Origin: JAFGNV01 sp964612485
GTDB taxonomy: Bacteria; Chloroflexota; Anaerolineae; 4572-78; J111
Length of the DNA stretch: 64,000 bases
Assembly: GCA_964612485.1 (NCBI GenBank)
Contig: CAZTFF010000001.1
Coordinates: forward strand, 62,001 to 126,000
Direction: 5' to 3'
Part shown: positions 1-8,677 of the stretch, piece by piece
Position numbering within the stretch: the first letter of the stretch is position 1
How the letters are laid out: every line of letters begins with the position of its first letter
The notes under the pieces: generated by a model
What the model was told of the DNA's origin: nothing
The model's database searches: none
Seen by the model: the letters and a program-made list of their open reading frames with translations, nothing else
Made by a program: the position numbers and the translations under genes

Positions 1-259
1 CCACTACATCCTGCCGGGTATAACTGTGCGGTTGGGGCATGTACACGGCCAGCGCCTCGTCAACCACTGTGGCCGTGGCCGGATCAACAATATGGCCGTA
101 GTGCAGCCGGTAAGGTTCAAAATTGGGGCGCGGTTTGGCCGCTTGAAAAAGCTGCCGGATAATGGAAAAAGCGTTGGGGCCGCTGATGCGCACAATGCCG
201 ATACCGCTTTGGCCTATTGACGTGGCTATAGCAGCTATGGTATCATCTAAACTGTACAT
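1..259 (-). CDS. mnmE: tRNA modification GTPase MnmE, N-terminal part (runs off the window)
   Basis: With MnmG this GTPase installs the carboxymethylaminomethyl group on wobble uridine 34 of tRNAs. Reading the minus strand from ATG at 259-257 gives MYSLDDTIAAIATSIG followed by SGIGIVRISGPNAF, the signature of the MnmE N-terminal folate-binding domain (family consensus DTIaAiaTp.G.ggIgivRiSG). The next 60 residues continue the same domain (HYGHIVD, VDEALAVYMPQPHSYT, then the start of the family's E/QDVVE strand). Only 86 codons lie inside the window; the GTPase domain and C-terminal CxGK motif are beyond position 1. The gene starts just after a weak purine-rich stretch. No frameshift is visible. 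Confidence 0.9.
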   Translation of the reverse strand, partial: MYSLDDTIAAIATSIGQSGIGIVRISGPNAFSIIRQLFQAAKPRPNFEPYRLHYGHIVDPATATVVDEALAVYMPQPHSYTRQDVV

Positions 260-298
260 AACTCATCTTTTAAAAGCTTCGTTTTGACAATGCTTGGC

Positions 299-399
299 AT
301 CTTCTCAATATTTCGGGGGAACGAGGTCTAAGCCTGTCGAAGACCGTTGGTTTCGACAAGCTCAACCAACTCTGTCCCAGATTATCGAGAGGGTACAAT
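299..399. mobile_element. MITE-like palindromic repeat, copy A
   Basis: This 101-nt non-coding block recurs, reverse-complemented, at about 16042-16142 with only about four or five mismatches. Its ends are imperfect inverted repeats (CTTCTCAATA-type), and the interior holds nested dyads (GGTCT..AGACC, GTTGGT..ACCAAC, and GAGCCTGTCGAA-like against TTCGACAAGCTC). It has no coding capacity. It sits between mnmE and the kinase gene, in a 288-nt spacer that otherwise shows only a weak promoter near 447-474. Confidence 0.75.
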
Positions 400-446
400 A
401 TTTGCCGATAAAACAGCAAATAATTCTCTTGAGTAAATCTTGTAAA

Positions 447-474
447 TTCTCAATTATTAGGCATTAATTATACT
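447..474 (+). promoter_or_regulatory. possible sigma70-type promoter for the kinase gene at 548
   Basis: TTCTCA (447-452) and TATACT (469-474) are separated by 16 nt. The -35 box matches the consensus at only four of six positions. The position, about 70 nt before the start codon in an AT-rich spacer, is reasonable. Confidence 0.35.
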
Positions 475-547
475 ACAAGTCGGTCAGATGCAAACGGGAG
501 AGGGGTTGATGGTAAGGGGCATTTACTAACAGGTTGTATTTTTTAAT

Positions 548-2854
548 ATGAAAACTCCTGCCCAATGGGCGCGTTCTGGATCGAGTTTTTTTTCATCCAG
601 CATCCGTAACCGAATTATTATTCCCTATGCGTTGCTGACCCTGGTGCTGGCGGCATTTGGCACATTTGTAGTCACGTTTTTGGTGGCCGGCAGCCTGGAG
701 GAACGATTCCGCAATCAGCTTGTTGATGCCGGAAGTGTGGTCAGTGAAGCTGTCGTTGATCGGGAAGATGCGCGGTTGGAGGTGGAACGGGCCATTGCCA
801 ACACTCAGGGAGTACCCCAGGCGGTGGTTGACCGTGATTCGGCCACGCTTGAAACGTTGATCGACCCTCTGGTTAGAAATGCTAATGGTATTGATCACGT
901 GGTTATCCTCGATACCCAGGGAAAACAACTCATCTCTTTTCAACGCGGCGGCGGCCCTAATTCGCCCGTTCAAATTGATCTGGATACCGGCGTAGATTAT
1001 TCAACCTTGCCGTTTGTATCAGCCGTGCTGTCTGATCCAGAAGGCGATTTGAAAGAAGTGCAGCTTGCGCGCGATACGGACGGGCGCGAAACGATCTTCA
1101 CGGTTGGCCCGGTTCGGAATGAAACCGGCACCATCGGCGCTGTGTTGGTGGGCACCTACCTGGAAGATGACCTGATGGAGATGAGCAACCTGGCGCTGGC
1201 CGATATTACCTTGTTTGATCGACAAGGTGATGTGATAAAATCCACCTTCCGCTTAACCTCCCGCGAGTCAGCCGAACTCTTCGGCTCGCTCACTCCGGAA
1301 CGCATTGAGCAAATCATTGCGGAAGCCGGTAAATTTGTTTTTCTGGAAGAAATTTCCGGGCTGCCGGAAGATGAACCGCAAGAAATCGATATTCGGGGGC
1401 GAACCTACCGCTTTGCCTACGCGCCTTTTGTGCTGCGTGGTCGGGTGTATGGCGTTTTTGGCGTAGCCCTGCCTTCTAATTTTATCACCAATACCAATAA
1501 TCAGAGCCGTTACCTGTTTTCAGGTATTTTTGCCGCCGGCGTAGTGGCGGTTTTGATTATTGGCTTTGCCATCTCCGGGCGAATTATCCGCCCCATTGTC
1601 AGCCTGGTGCAAACCTCTCAGGATATTGCCAAAGGAAATCTTGATCGCCGGACCGGACTGAGAAGCCGGGATGAAATTGGCACCCTGGCCAGCACCTTTG
1701 ATGAAATGACCTCCGAGCTACAAAAGAAAACTATTGCCCTGCGCGATGAAGCCAGCAAGTTAAACGCCATCCTGAACAGTATTGCCGACGGCGTGATTGT
1801 GCAGGATACCGAGGGCAATGTTATCACCACCAACCCCGCCGCCGAACGAATTTTAGAAGCCATTGGCGATGATTTTGTTCTGGACGCGGTTGAAACTGAC
1901 GAGCAGGAGTCCATCCAATTAACTGATAATGATGATCACAACCAGCAAGCGCAGCTATTGAAATACCTGACCGGCCTTGAGTTTCGTGAAGCGCGCCGTT
2001 TGAAAACCGATAACGAGGTGTTAAGCGCGCTTTCTGCTCCGGTAATGTCGGCTGAGAGGGAAGAATTAGGCGTCGTGGTTGTGCTGCGCGATATTACCCG
2101 CGAGGTGGAAGCGGAACGGCTCAAAGATGATTTTATTACCAGCATGTCTCATGAATTACGAACCCCGCCCACCGCCATTAAGGGCTATGTTGATTTATTG
2201 AAAATGACGGCTTCAGGGCAATTAGATGAACGTCAAATCGGCTTTATTGAAGCCATCGACCAAAATGTGAAAGACCTGTTGAATATTATCCAGCAAATGC
2301 TGGACCTTTCTCAGATTGATGCTGGGACTCTGGGGATTGATCAGGAATTGCAGAATTTAACCGAGGTAGTAGAAACGGAAGCCGCCAACTGGGCTGAACA
2401 GATGGCGGAACGCGGCCTGGAATTTGAAGTCAATCTGCCGGACCAACCCTTCTGGGTTAGAGGCGATTGGAATCGCTTGAGCAAAGTGATCCATCATTTG
2501 TTGAGCAACGCTCATAATTACACTTTGCCCGGTGGAAAAGTAGAGGTGTCGATCATCCAAAAGAATATTCTGGCTCAGGTAGATGTGAAAGATACCGGGG
2601 TAGGGGTTTCTGAAGCGGACCAGCGGTTTTTATTTACCCGCTTTTTCAGAGCCATCCACGAAGAGAGTACCTTTGATGTGAGCGGAGTGGGGTTGGGACT
2701 ATACATGAGCAAAGCTATTGTCGAAGCGCACGGCGGCAAAATTTGGTTGACGAGCGAACTTAACAAAGGCAGCACGTTTAGTTTTGCCCTGCCCATGGTT
2801 GACCCAGACGCCGTGGATGCTGAAGCCTATTCTTATGCCGAGGCGCAGCCATAA
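548..2854 (+). CDS. membrane-bound sensor histidine kinase (extracellular sensor-HAMP-PAS-HisKA-HATPase)
   Basis: Predicted autophosphorylating sensor of a two-component system. A transmembrane helix at residues 23-47 is followed by an extracytoplasmic sensor region (about 48-320, Cache/PAS-like in length), a second helix (about 322-344), HAMP (about 345-395), PAS (about 405-515), HisKA with His535 in MSHELRTPPTAIKGY, and HATPase_c (about 635-755) with N-box HHLLSNAHNY, G1 DTGVGVSEADQ and G2 GVGLGLYMSKAIVEAHGG. All catalytic boxes are present; the H-box has Pro where most kinases have Leu (HELRTPPT instead of HELRTPLT). No response regulator is adjacent, so the partner is unknown. The two following genes encode secreted repeat proteins, which may be targets, but that is inference. 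Start is the ATG at 548; no strong Shine-Dalgarno is seen. Confidence 0.88.
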   Translation: MKTPAQWARSGSSFFSSSIRNRIIIPYALLTLVLAAFGTFVVTFLVAGSLEERFRNQLVDAGSVVSEAVVDREDARLEVERAIANTQGVPQAVVDRDSATLETLIDPLVRNANGIDHVVILDTQGKQLISFQRGGGPNSPVQIDLDTGVDYSTLPFVSAVLSDPEGDLKEVQLARDTDGRETIFTVGPVRNETGTIGAVLVGTYLEDDLMEMSNLALADITLFDRQGDVIKSTFRLTSRESAELFGSLTPERIEQIIAEAGKFVFLEEISGLPEDEPQEIDIRGRTYRFAYAPFVLRGRVYGVFGVALPSNFITNTNNQSRYLFSGIFAAGVVAVLIIGFAISGRIIRPIVSLVQTSQDIAKGNLDRRTGLRSRDEIGTLASTFDEMTSELQKKTIALRDEASKLNAILNSIADGVIVQDTEGNVITTNPAAERILEAIGDDFVLDAVETDEQESIQLTDNDDHNQQAQLLKYLTGLEFREARRLKTDNEVLSALSAPVMSAEREELGVVVVLRDITREVEAERLKDDFITSMSHELRTPPTAIKGYVDLLKMTASGQLDERQIGFIEAIDQNVKDLLNIIQQMLDLSQIDAGTLGIDQELQNLTEVVETEAANWAEQMAERGLEFEVNLPDQPFWVRGDWNRLSKVIHHLLSNAHNYTLPGGKVEVSIIQKNILAQVDVKDTGVGVSEADQRFLFTRFFRAIHEESTFDVSGVGLGLYMSKAIVEAHGGKIWLTSELNKGSTFSFALPMVDPDAVDAEAYSYAEAQP

Positions 2855-3033
2855 CGTCGGGGCTGCGTTATCGTTTGAGGGTTGGGTTCATCGCTTCATT
2901 GACCCGACGAACCTTAAAATTAGCTCGTTGTGAAACATAAGTACGTATCTTAACACCATACCAACAGACTTCATTGAGTAGGGCTGTAATTATTTGTGCT
3001 GCCATGTGAAGGTGGATAGGCCCATCAAACACT

Positions 3034-4818
3034 ATGACACAGACGCGCGATAACGCTACTTCAACATCACCAGCAAAAGAAAATTCGGGCAAAAATGAGA
3101 ACGATCGACAGAAAGTGCTGATCGCCCTCTTATTTTTGCTTTTTAGTTTTGGCTGCATATTTTGTTCTTCGCAGGGCGCGTTGTGGTTTATCGACCAGGA
3201 GCGGGTTGAGGCCAGCATGCTTTCCCAGCGCGAGGCTGATTATGACGTAGAATCTGCCCTCGCGCAGGCGCCGCTGGATCGAGCCGCCATCGCCACCGAA
3301 ACCTACCGTGATAACCTGGTTTTGCAACAAACCCCCAGCAGGTTAGGGTTTGGTGATGTGGTAGCTATGGGCGATGTAGCGACGCCCCTGCCCACGCCCA
3401 CGCCCGCGGCGGTGGTTCTGGTTCCGCCAACCTTTACCCCAACGCCGCTACCGACGTCACCCACATCTGCGCCCGAACCGGCAGCGCCGCCGTCGCCTAC
3501 CGCTGTTCCTACCATAGAATCCACGCCCACGCCTGCGACGTCCGTTCCATCTACCCCAACCCAGATTTTACCCACGCCTACCCCTCCTCTGCCTACGGAT
3601 ACTCCAACCGTACCGCCGCCTACGCCTACTTCGCCGCCGCCAACGCCTACCACTGTGCCGACGTCTACACCGGTTCCGCCTGCCAATAATCCTCCAACAG
3701 CGGTTAATGATACCGCCGCTACTGAAGAAGATGTTGCGGTCAACATCAATGTTTTGGCCAATGATTCCGATAGCGATGGAACGCTCGATACCACCACACT
3801 GGCCGTTGTGTCTGCCCCGGCCAATGGGACAGCGGTTGTTAACGGATCGCAGATAACCTACACGCCCGCTGCCAACTATAGCGGCAGCGATTCCTTTACT
3901 TACCGGATTTGCGATAATGATGGTGATTGTGATACCGCGATGGTAACGATTACCATCGATCCCAATGATCCACCGGTGGCCGTGGATGATATAACCTCAA
4001 CCAATAGCATTACCCTGCCCGTGACCATTGCCGTTTTGAACAATGATAATGATCCCGAAAATGATCCCCTGTCGGTGGTGTCTCTTGGCGCGCCGTCAAG
4101 CGGAACCGCCACCATTAATCTTGATAACACCGTAACCTATACACCCACCGCCGCCGGCGTATACACCTTTACCTACACCATTGAAGACCCCGACGGCTTA
4201 ACCGATAGCGCCCTGGTAACAGTGACCGTAATGGCGCCGCCCGTTGCCGTAAATGATACCGCCAATACCGCCGAAGATGTGCCGGTGGTGATTGATGTGC
4301 TGGCTAATGACACCGACCCCAACAACGATCCTCTCACAGTTACCTTTGCGAGCGCGCCCGCCAACGGAACCGCCGCCATCAACATACCCGGTTACACCGT
4401 TACTTACACGCCCGGCCCGAATTACAACGGCTCCGATACCTTTACCTACATCGTCAGTGATGGCACGTTTACCGATACCGCCACTGTTAACGTAACGATC
4501 TTCCCGGTGAATGATGCGCCGGTTGCTGTGGATGACACCTACACTACCCCGGTTAGTTCCACGTTGACAATTTCTGATACAGCTTTGGGTTTGCTGAATA
4601 ATGATTTCGATGTGGATGGCGATAGCCTGGTGGTCAATGTTACCTCTGTTACTGTCCTGACTCCCGCGCTCGGAACGATAGTTGTTAACCCAGATGGGAC
4701 GTTTGATTTTACTCCCGCCGCATCGGGTGACTTTATCTTCACCTATCGAGCCAGGGAAAATAATATTCTCCAAACTCCCTCCAATGTCGCTACCGTAACC
4801 ATTCACGTAACACCATAA
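3034..4818 (+). CDS. membrane-anchored Pro/Thr-stalk protein with four cadherin-like (tandem-95/Big_9-type) repeats
   Basis: Predicted cell-surface protein. A hydrophilic N-terminus (1-27) and one transmembrane helix (about 28-47, LIALLFLLFSFGCIFC) are followed by a Pro/Thr-rich stalk (about 114-218, many PTPTP/PTSPPP units). Four repeats of about 90 residues then run to the C-terminus, each opening with a P-A/V-AV-N/D-D block and containing a V-L-x-N-D-x-D motif, typical of the VCBS/cadherin-like tandem-95 families used in surface adhesion. No sortase motif or enzyme domain is visible. It is immediately upstream of another secreted repeat protein, so the two may be co-expressed; the 30-nt palindrome between them could terminate or attenuate transcription. 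Function beyond surface structure or adhesion is not readable from the sequence. Confidence 0.8.
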   Translation: MTQTRDNATSTSPAKENSGKNENDRQKVLIALLFLLFSFGCIFCSSQGALWFIDQERVEASMLSQREADYDVESALAQAPLDRAAIATETYRDNLVLQQTPSRLGFGDVVAMGDVATPLPTPTPAAVVLVPPTFTPTPLPTSPTSAPEPAAPPSPTAVPTIESTPTPATSVPSTPTQILPTPTPPLPTDTPTVPPPTPTSPPPTPTTVPTSTPVPPANNPPTAVNDTAATEEDVAVNINVLANDSDSDGTLDTTTLAVVSAPANGTAVVNGSQITYTPAANYSGSDSFTYRICDNDGDCDTAMVTITIDPNDPPVAVDDITSTNSITLPVTIAVLNNDNDPENDPLSVVSLGAPSSGTATINLDNTVTYTPTAAGVYTFTYTIEDPDGLTDSALVTVTVMAPPVAVNDTANTAEDVPVVIDVLANDTDPNNDPLTVTFASAPANGTAAINIPGYTVTYTPGPNYNGSDTFTYIVSDGTFTDTATVNVTIFPVNDAPVAVDDTYTTPVSSTLTISDTALGLLNNDFDVDGDSLVVNVTSVTVLTPALGTIVVNPDGTFDFTPAASGDFIFTYRARENNILQTPSNVATVTIHVTP

Positions 4819-4824
4819 TATCCA

Positions 4825-4854
4825 GACCTCAAAGGTTTTAAAACCTTTGAGGTC
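4825..4854. terminator. 30-nt perfect palindrome between two surface-protein genes
   Basis: The arms GACCTCAAAGGTTTT and AAAACCTTTGAGGTC form a perfect inverted repeat seven nt after the stop codon of the upstream gene. The following bases (TTCAGGTTTTC) are only moderately T-rich, so it could be an intrinsic terminator, an mRNA-stabilising hairpin or a small palindromic repeat. Confidence 0.55.
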
Positions 4855-4873
4855 TTCAGGTTTTCTATATTCA

Positions 4874-7357
4874 ATGGATTTGATTGAAATGCGGTTGCAA
4901 AGAACTGGACAATCGAATACGATTTTTGAGCCGTTTGCGAAATCATTACCCTTTGTCCGCGTGGCCGTTTCGTTGATCTTGAGCGGTTTGGCATGGGTGG
5001 TTTTGGTGGGGCTGTTCGTGGTCAATGCCCAACCCTCTCGCGCGGCGCCGGATTCGCGCCCGTTGGCTCAGGCAGGAACTGTTGTAACGCACACGGCGGT
5101 TCCCAGCGCCACCCATGAAATGACCGTTTTTGGCAACGGGCAGTTAACCGATCAATTTCTAGCCGATAATGGCCTCGGAACCAACTTGATCGGCAGCAGC
5201 CGGCTCAGCGCCACAACGATTGCCGTATTGTTTTACGAGCATGCCAGCCCCACTGTAGATGTTGGTACCCACAACGATTTTAGCGCAACGCGTTTGATGG
5301 CGCTCAACAATCCTTCCGATATTCCCGGCTATTACGAAGACAGTTATGGCATCTATGCCAGTGAAGTCCTATCATACCAGGTTGCCCAACGAACGCTGGC
5401 TATTTCCACATCTAATTGTGTGATTATGGAATTAGTCATTAGCAATACCGGCACAATTTCGCTCACCGATGGTCAACTGCTCTATATGCTTGATATCCAG
5501 GTTGGCCAGGCAACAAATGGCGATGTCATTGGTTATGATCCCGCTCGACAGATGATCTACCAAACAGATTTAAACGTTGTTGGTTTTTCTTTTGGCATTT
5601 CTTTGATTTCAGGCGATTTGCGTGGTTACGGCGGGGAGGATAACGGGGCTCTTGATCTCGGCTCCGATCTGGCCATCAGAAATGAGATGATCACGCCCTC
5701 TAATGCTATTACAAATGATCCTGATAATTCGAGTCTGGATGCCGTGAGTTGGCTGGTGGCCAATATTCCCGATCTTGAACCGGATGCATCATCTCTTCTG
5801 GCTTTTAATCTGTGCGGTGTTACGGCTGATACGGAAGATAATGCTTTAAGTGATATGAAAGATACCTTTGATAAAATTGCTAAACTGTCTGCCGTAAAAA
5901 AAGCAACCCCTGCTGGGGGAGATAATGTTCAGGTTGGTGATGCGCTTACATACACCATCGCCATGTCCAGCACCGGTTCCCGGTATGTGGATAACATTGT
6001 GGTTACCGATACCATTCCCGCAGCAACCAATCTCATCACCGCCGGCGTAACCCAGGGCAATATTGAAACTGCCGGGCGAACCGTTACCGCCACCATTGGC
6101 CGCCTGGACCCCGCCAGCGGAACCGTCACCGTCACCATTGTTGCAGCCCCCGTGCTGACGGCAACCGGCGGCACCCTGATCAGCAACCGGGCATTTGTTA
6201 ACAGCCAGCCGACGATTACCCAGACCAACATAGTCACCCACCAGATTACCAATCTTACAGTTTTGAATCTCTCCAAACAGGCAGCGGTTGGCATTGTACG
6301 CCCCAACGACCGGCTCACTTACACCCTGACCGTAACCAATGCCGGCCCCGGAACGGTGACGGGCGTGGTCATCACCGATGCCATTCCTGCCGATACGAGT
6401 TTTGTTACCGCCATCCCGTACACCACGCCGGTAGGCGGCGTGGTGAGTTGGTCATTGGATGATCTTGCGCTCAACCAATCCCGGACGGTAACGTTGGTGG
6501 TGCTGGTTGATAGCGATGCGGTCAGCGGTACCCAGATCAGCAATACCGCCTGGGTAACCAGCCGGCAGCAAATCACGGATGTTGATACCCTCCTCACCCC
6601 GGTGGTGACAACGACACAGTTGATAATTTCAAAAAGCGGCCCCCTGACGGCGGCCGTACAGGACACGGTGATTTATACCTTTACCATTTCCACCAATGCC
6701 CCGGTCACAGACGTCATTGTGTCTGATACGGTGGCCGGCCCGGCCACCTATGTGAGCGGCGATGATGGCGATGGACAGCTCGAACCCTCCGAAACCTGGC
6801 TTTATGAAGCTGCCTACGAGATACCGCTCAACGCCCCCACCATGCTGCAAAACACAGGCATCGTCTCGGCCACCGATATTTTTGACGAGCCGGTCAGCGC
6901 CTCCGATAGCCATACCACTGCCATTGAGTTTAATCCGGGATTGGTGGTCAATAAAACCGGTCCCGATACGGCCCAATTAGGGGAGACGGTGGTGTATACT
7001 ATCAGTGTTTTGAATGCCACCACCAATACAATCCCTGTAAATCAGATCGGCACTTTGGATTCCGGGGATGGATCGCCCATCACCATCACCGAGATTACCG
7101 ATACCTTGACCGATGTTACGCTTATTAGCGGCAATTTTCGTGGAGACGATGTTATATGGGGCACCGAACAGTGGCTTTACCTGGTCACTTACACAATCCA
7201 ATCCACCACTCCAAATCCCTTAACCAGCCGTGCAATTGTAACCGGCGAGGATAGAGACAACAACGAGATAATCACAGATGCAGCCGAGATTTTTACCTTC
7301 ATCATTACCCCCTCCTCCGTCCCCGATATATTTTTACCCATCATCTTCAAAGATTAA
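4874..7357 (+). CDS. secreted DUF11-repeat surface protein with C-terminal IFLPIIFKD tail
   Basis: Predicted exported structural protein. The N-terminus has a basic segment and a hydrophobic core (about 29-50, VAVSLILSGLAWVVLVGLFVV) ending near AQPSRAA, a signal peptide or anchor. Residues about 60-330 form an unassigned globular region. Four DUF11 (isopeptide-type conserved repeat) domains begin near residues 335, 463, 581 and 689, each with a pattern such as DRLTYTLTVTNAGPGT followed by DAIP/DTIPA. The last residues, PDIFLPIIFKD, resemble the hydrophobic C-terminal tail I recall from many secreted Chloroflexota proteins. An in-frame TTG at 4847 lies inside the palindrome and is an unlikely start; the ATG at 4874 is preferred (a further ATG lies at 4889). 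No enzymatic motif was seen. Confidence 0.8.
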   Translation: MDLIEMRLQRTGQSNTIFEPFAKSLPFVRVAVSLILSGLAWVVLVGLFVVNAQPSRAAPDSRPLAQAGTVVTHTAVPSATHEMTVFGNGQLTDQFLADNGLGTNLIGSSRLSATTIAVLFYEHASPTVDVGTHNDFSATRLMALNNPSDIPGYYEDSYGIYASEVLSYQVAQRTLAISTSNCVIMELVISNTGTISLTDGQLLYMLDIQVGQATNGDVIGYDPARQMIYQTDLNVVGFSFGISLISGDLRGYGGEDNGALDLGSDLAIRNEMITPSNAITNDPDNSSLDAVSWLVANIPDLEPDASSLLAFNLCGVTADTEDNALSDMKDTFDKIAKLSAVKKATPAGGDNVQVGDALTYTIAMSSTGSRYVDNIVVTDTIPAATNLITAGVTQGNIETAGRTVTATIGRLDPASGTVTVTIVAAPVLTATGGTLISNRAFVNSQPTITQTNIVTHQITNLTVLNLSKQAAVGIVRPNDRLTYTLTVTNAGPGTVTGVVITDAIPADTSFVTAIPYTTPVGGVVSWSLDDLALNQSRTVTLVVLVDSDAVSGTQISNTAWVTSRQQITDVDTLLTPVVTTTQLIISKSGPLTAAVQDTVIYTFTISTNAPVTDVIVSDTVAGPATYVSGDDGDGQLEPSETWLYEAAYEIPLNAPTMLQNTGIVSATDIFDEPVSASDSHTTAIEFNPGLVVNKTGPDTAQLGETVVYTISVLNATTNTIPVNQIGTLDSGDGSPITITEITDTLTDVTLISGNFRGDDVIWGTEQWLYLVTYTIQSTTPNPLTSRAIVTGEDRDNNEIITDAAEIFTFIITPSSVPDIFLPIIFKD

Positions 7358-7371
7358 TCAATCGTGAACCA

Positions 7372-7581
7372 TGTCATTCCAAGCGATAGCGGGGAATCCC
7401 CGTATCGGTGTTTTGTGGCTCATGTCAAGCGCAAATACAAAATATGAGGGCGTAAAATTCCCCTCCCTTTGGGAGGGAGCCTTTCCTTTGGAAAGGTTAG
7501 GGGAGGGCTGGGCCGGAAATATCTAAAACCTGTCTCTTCAACAAGCTCAGGGCAGGCTCTGAGCAACGCCGCAGGATGACA
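7372..7581. repeat. intergenic palindromic repeat element
   Basis: The roughly 300-nt spacer between the convergent genes contains a composite element bounded by TGTCATTCC (7372-7380) and GGATGACA (7574-7581), imperfect terminal inverted repeats. Inside are two perfect hairpins, CCCTCCC-TTT-GGGAGGG (7461-7477) and CCTTTCC-TTT-GGAAAGG (7480-7496), and a TTCAACAAGCTCAGGGCAGG segment related to the core of the MITE-like repeats at 299 and 16046. It has no coding capacity. It may also act as a bidirectional terminator. Confidence 0.5.
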
Positions 7582-7655
7582 GAGGAACGGGAAAGGTCAC
7601 GAATCAAAAACGAGATAACCACAGAGGTTAACCCGTTTTTTTATGAACGGATTGT

Positions 7656-8666
7656 TTACTCGTTCAGCGCCGTGTACGCCGAACGGCGGGTATCAAACTG
7701 GTCATCGGGGTTGATGACCCACAGGTCATACGTGCCGGGTTCGAGCAGACCCGCCGGAATAACGGCTTCAAAACTGGTGGCGGTTCTTAACTCGCCCAAT
7801 TGAAGCTCGTATTTGATACCGCCGGTGCGGAGTTCTACTCTAAATCCGTCTTCGTCGGGCCTGAAATATCGCCCCTGGACGGCCAGGGTAATCTCAACCG
7901 AGATGGCTCCCGCATTCGGGTCGTTGGAGAAGATTTCGGGCGCGCGCGGCGTGGGCGAAGGCGTGCTGGTGCGGGTGGCCGTGGGGGTGGGCGTAACCGG
8001 CGTTGGCGTGCCGGTGGCCGTCGGCGTGGGTGGGGTAAAGGGCAGGTAGATAACCTGTCCGGGGCGAATGGTGAAGGAATCCAGGCAGTTGACCTGTTGC
8101 AGATCGAAGACGGTGCTATCGGTTCGTTCCGCCAGCGAGTTCAGCGTATCGCCGATTTGCACCGCGTATTCCACCCAACTTGCCGGCGGGGTACAGATGC
8201 CGCCGCTATCGGGCGGCGAGGTGGCGGTTGGCGGTTCAACTGCCGGCGGTTCGGTGGCAGTGGGCACTTCCGGGGCGGCAGTGGCTGTTTCGGTGGACAC
8301 AGTTTCTTGGGTAGGAGTATCGGTGGGCGTTGCTTCGCTGGCGGTCGGTGTCGCTTCGCTTACAGGCGTAAACGTCAGGGTGGGGATAGGGGTGGCCGAG
8401 GGCATTTGGGTGGGCGTTAAGGTGTGGGTGGGCGGCACCGGTGTTGGCGAGGCTGCGGCTCCTTGCACCGGGGTGGATGTGGGCAAAATAATGGTGGGCG
8501 TATTGGCCGCTACCGGCGTTGATTCATCGGCAATGTCTTCCCGGGCCAGGAAAATCGCGGCCAGCACCATCAGCGTGATAACCACCAGGGTACCGATCCC
8601 AATGGCAATACGCTGTATGGGGGATGAACTGCTTTCGTCGGGAGAAAAATTTTCAGGTAAAGACAC
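7656..8666 (-). CDS. membrane-anchored LysM protein with Pro/Thr stalk
   Basis: Predicted cell-envelope protein that binds peptidoglycan or a related glycan. A transmembrane helix at about 19-41 is followed by a Pro/Thr/Ala-rich stalk (about 55-150), one LysM domain (about 168-212; YAVQIGDTLNSLAERT, then LDSFTIRPGQVIYLP), a second PT stalk and a C-terminal beta-rich domain (about 240-336) that resembles an IPT/Ig-like fold. The GTG start at 8666 has a GAGG Shine-Dalgarno six nt upstream. It follows the large histidine kinase gene by 11 nt on the same strand, so they are very likely one operon, suggesting that the kinase and this wall-binding protein act in the same envelope process (inference). 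Confidence 0.82.
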   Translation of the reverse strand: MSLPENFSPDESSSSPIQRIAIGIGTLVVITLMVLAAIFLAREDIADESTPVAANTPTIILPTSTPVQGAAASPTPVPPTHTLTPTQMPSATPIPTLTFTPVSEATPTASEATPTDTPTQETVSTETATAAPEVPTATEPPAVEPPTATSPPDSGGICTPPASWVEYAVQIGDTLNSLAERTDSTVFDLQQVNCLDSFTIRPGQVIYLPFTPPTPTATGTPTPVTPTPTATRTSTPSPTPRAPEIFSNDPNAGAISVEITLAVQGRYFRPDEDGFRVELRTGGIKYELQLGELRTATSFEAVIPAGLLEPGTYDLWVINPDDQFDTRRSAYTALNE

Positions 8667-8677
8667 GGTTTACCTCG

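Noticed and set aside
3303..3824. Long Val/Gly-rich open frame on the minus strand
   Set aside because: It is the antisense of the Pro/Thr stalk; low-complexity GC-rich codons keep the opposite frame open. Similar shadows exist opposite the stalks of the LysM and transglycosylase genes.
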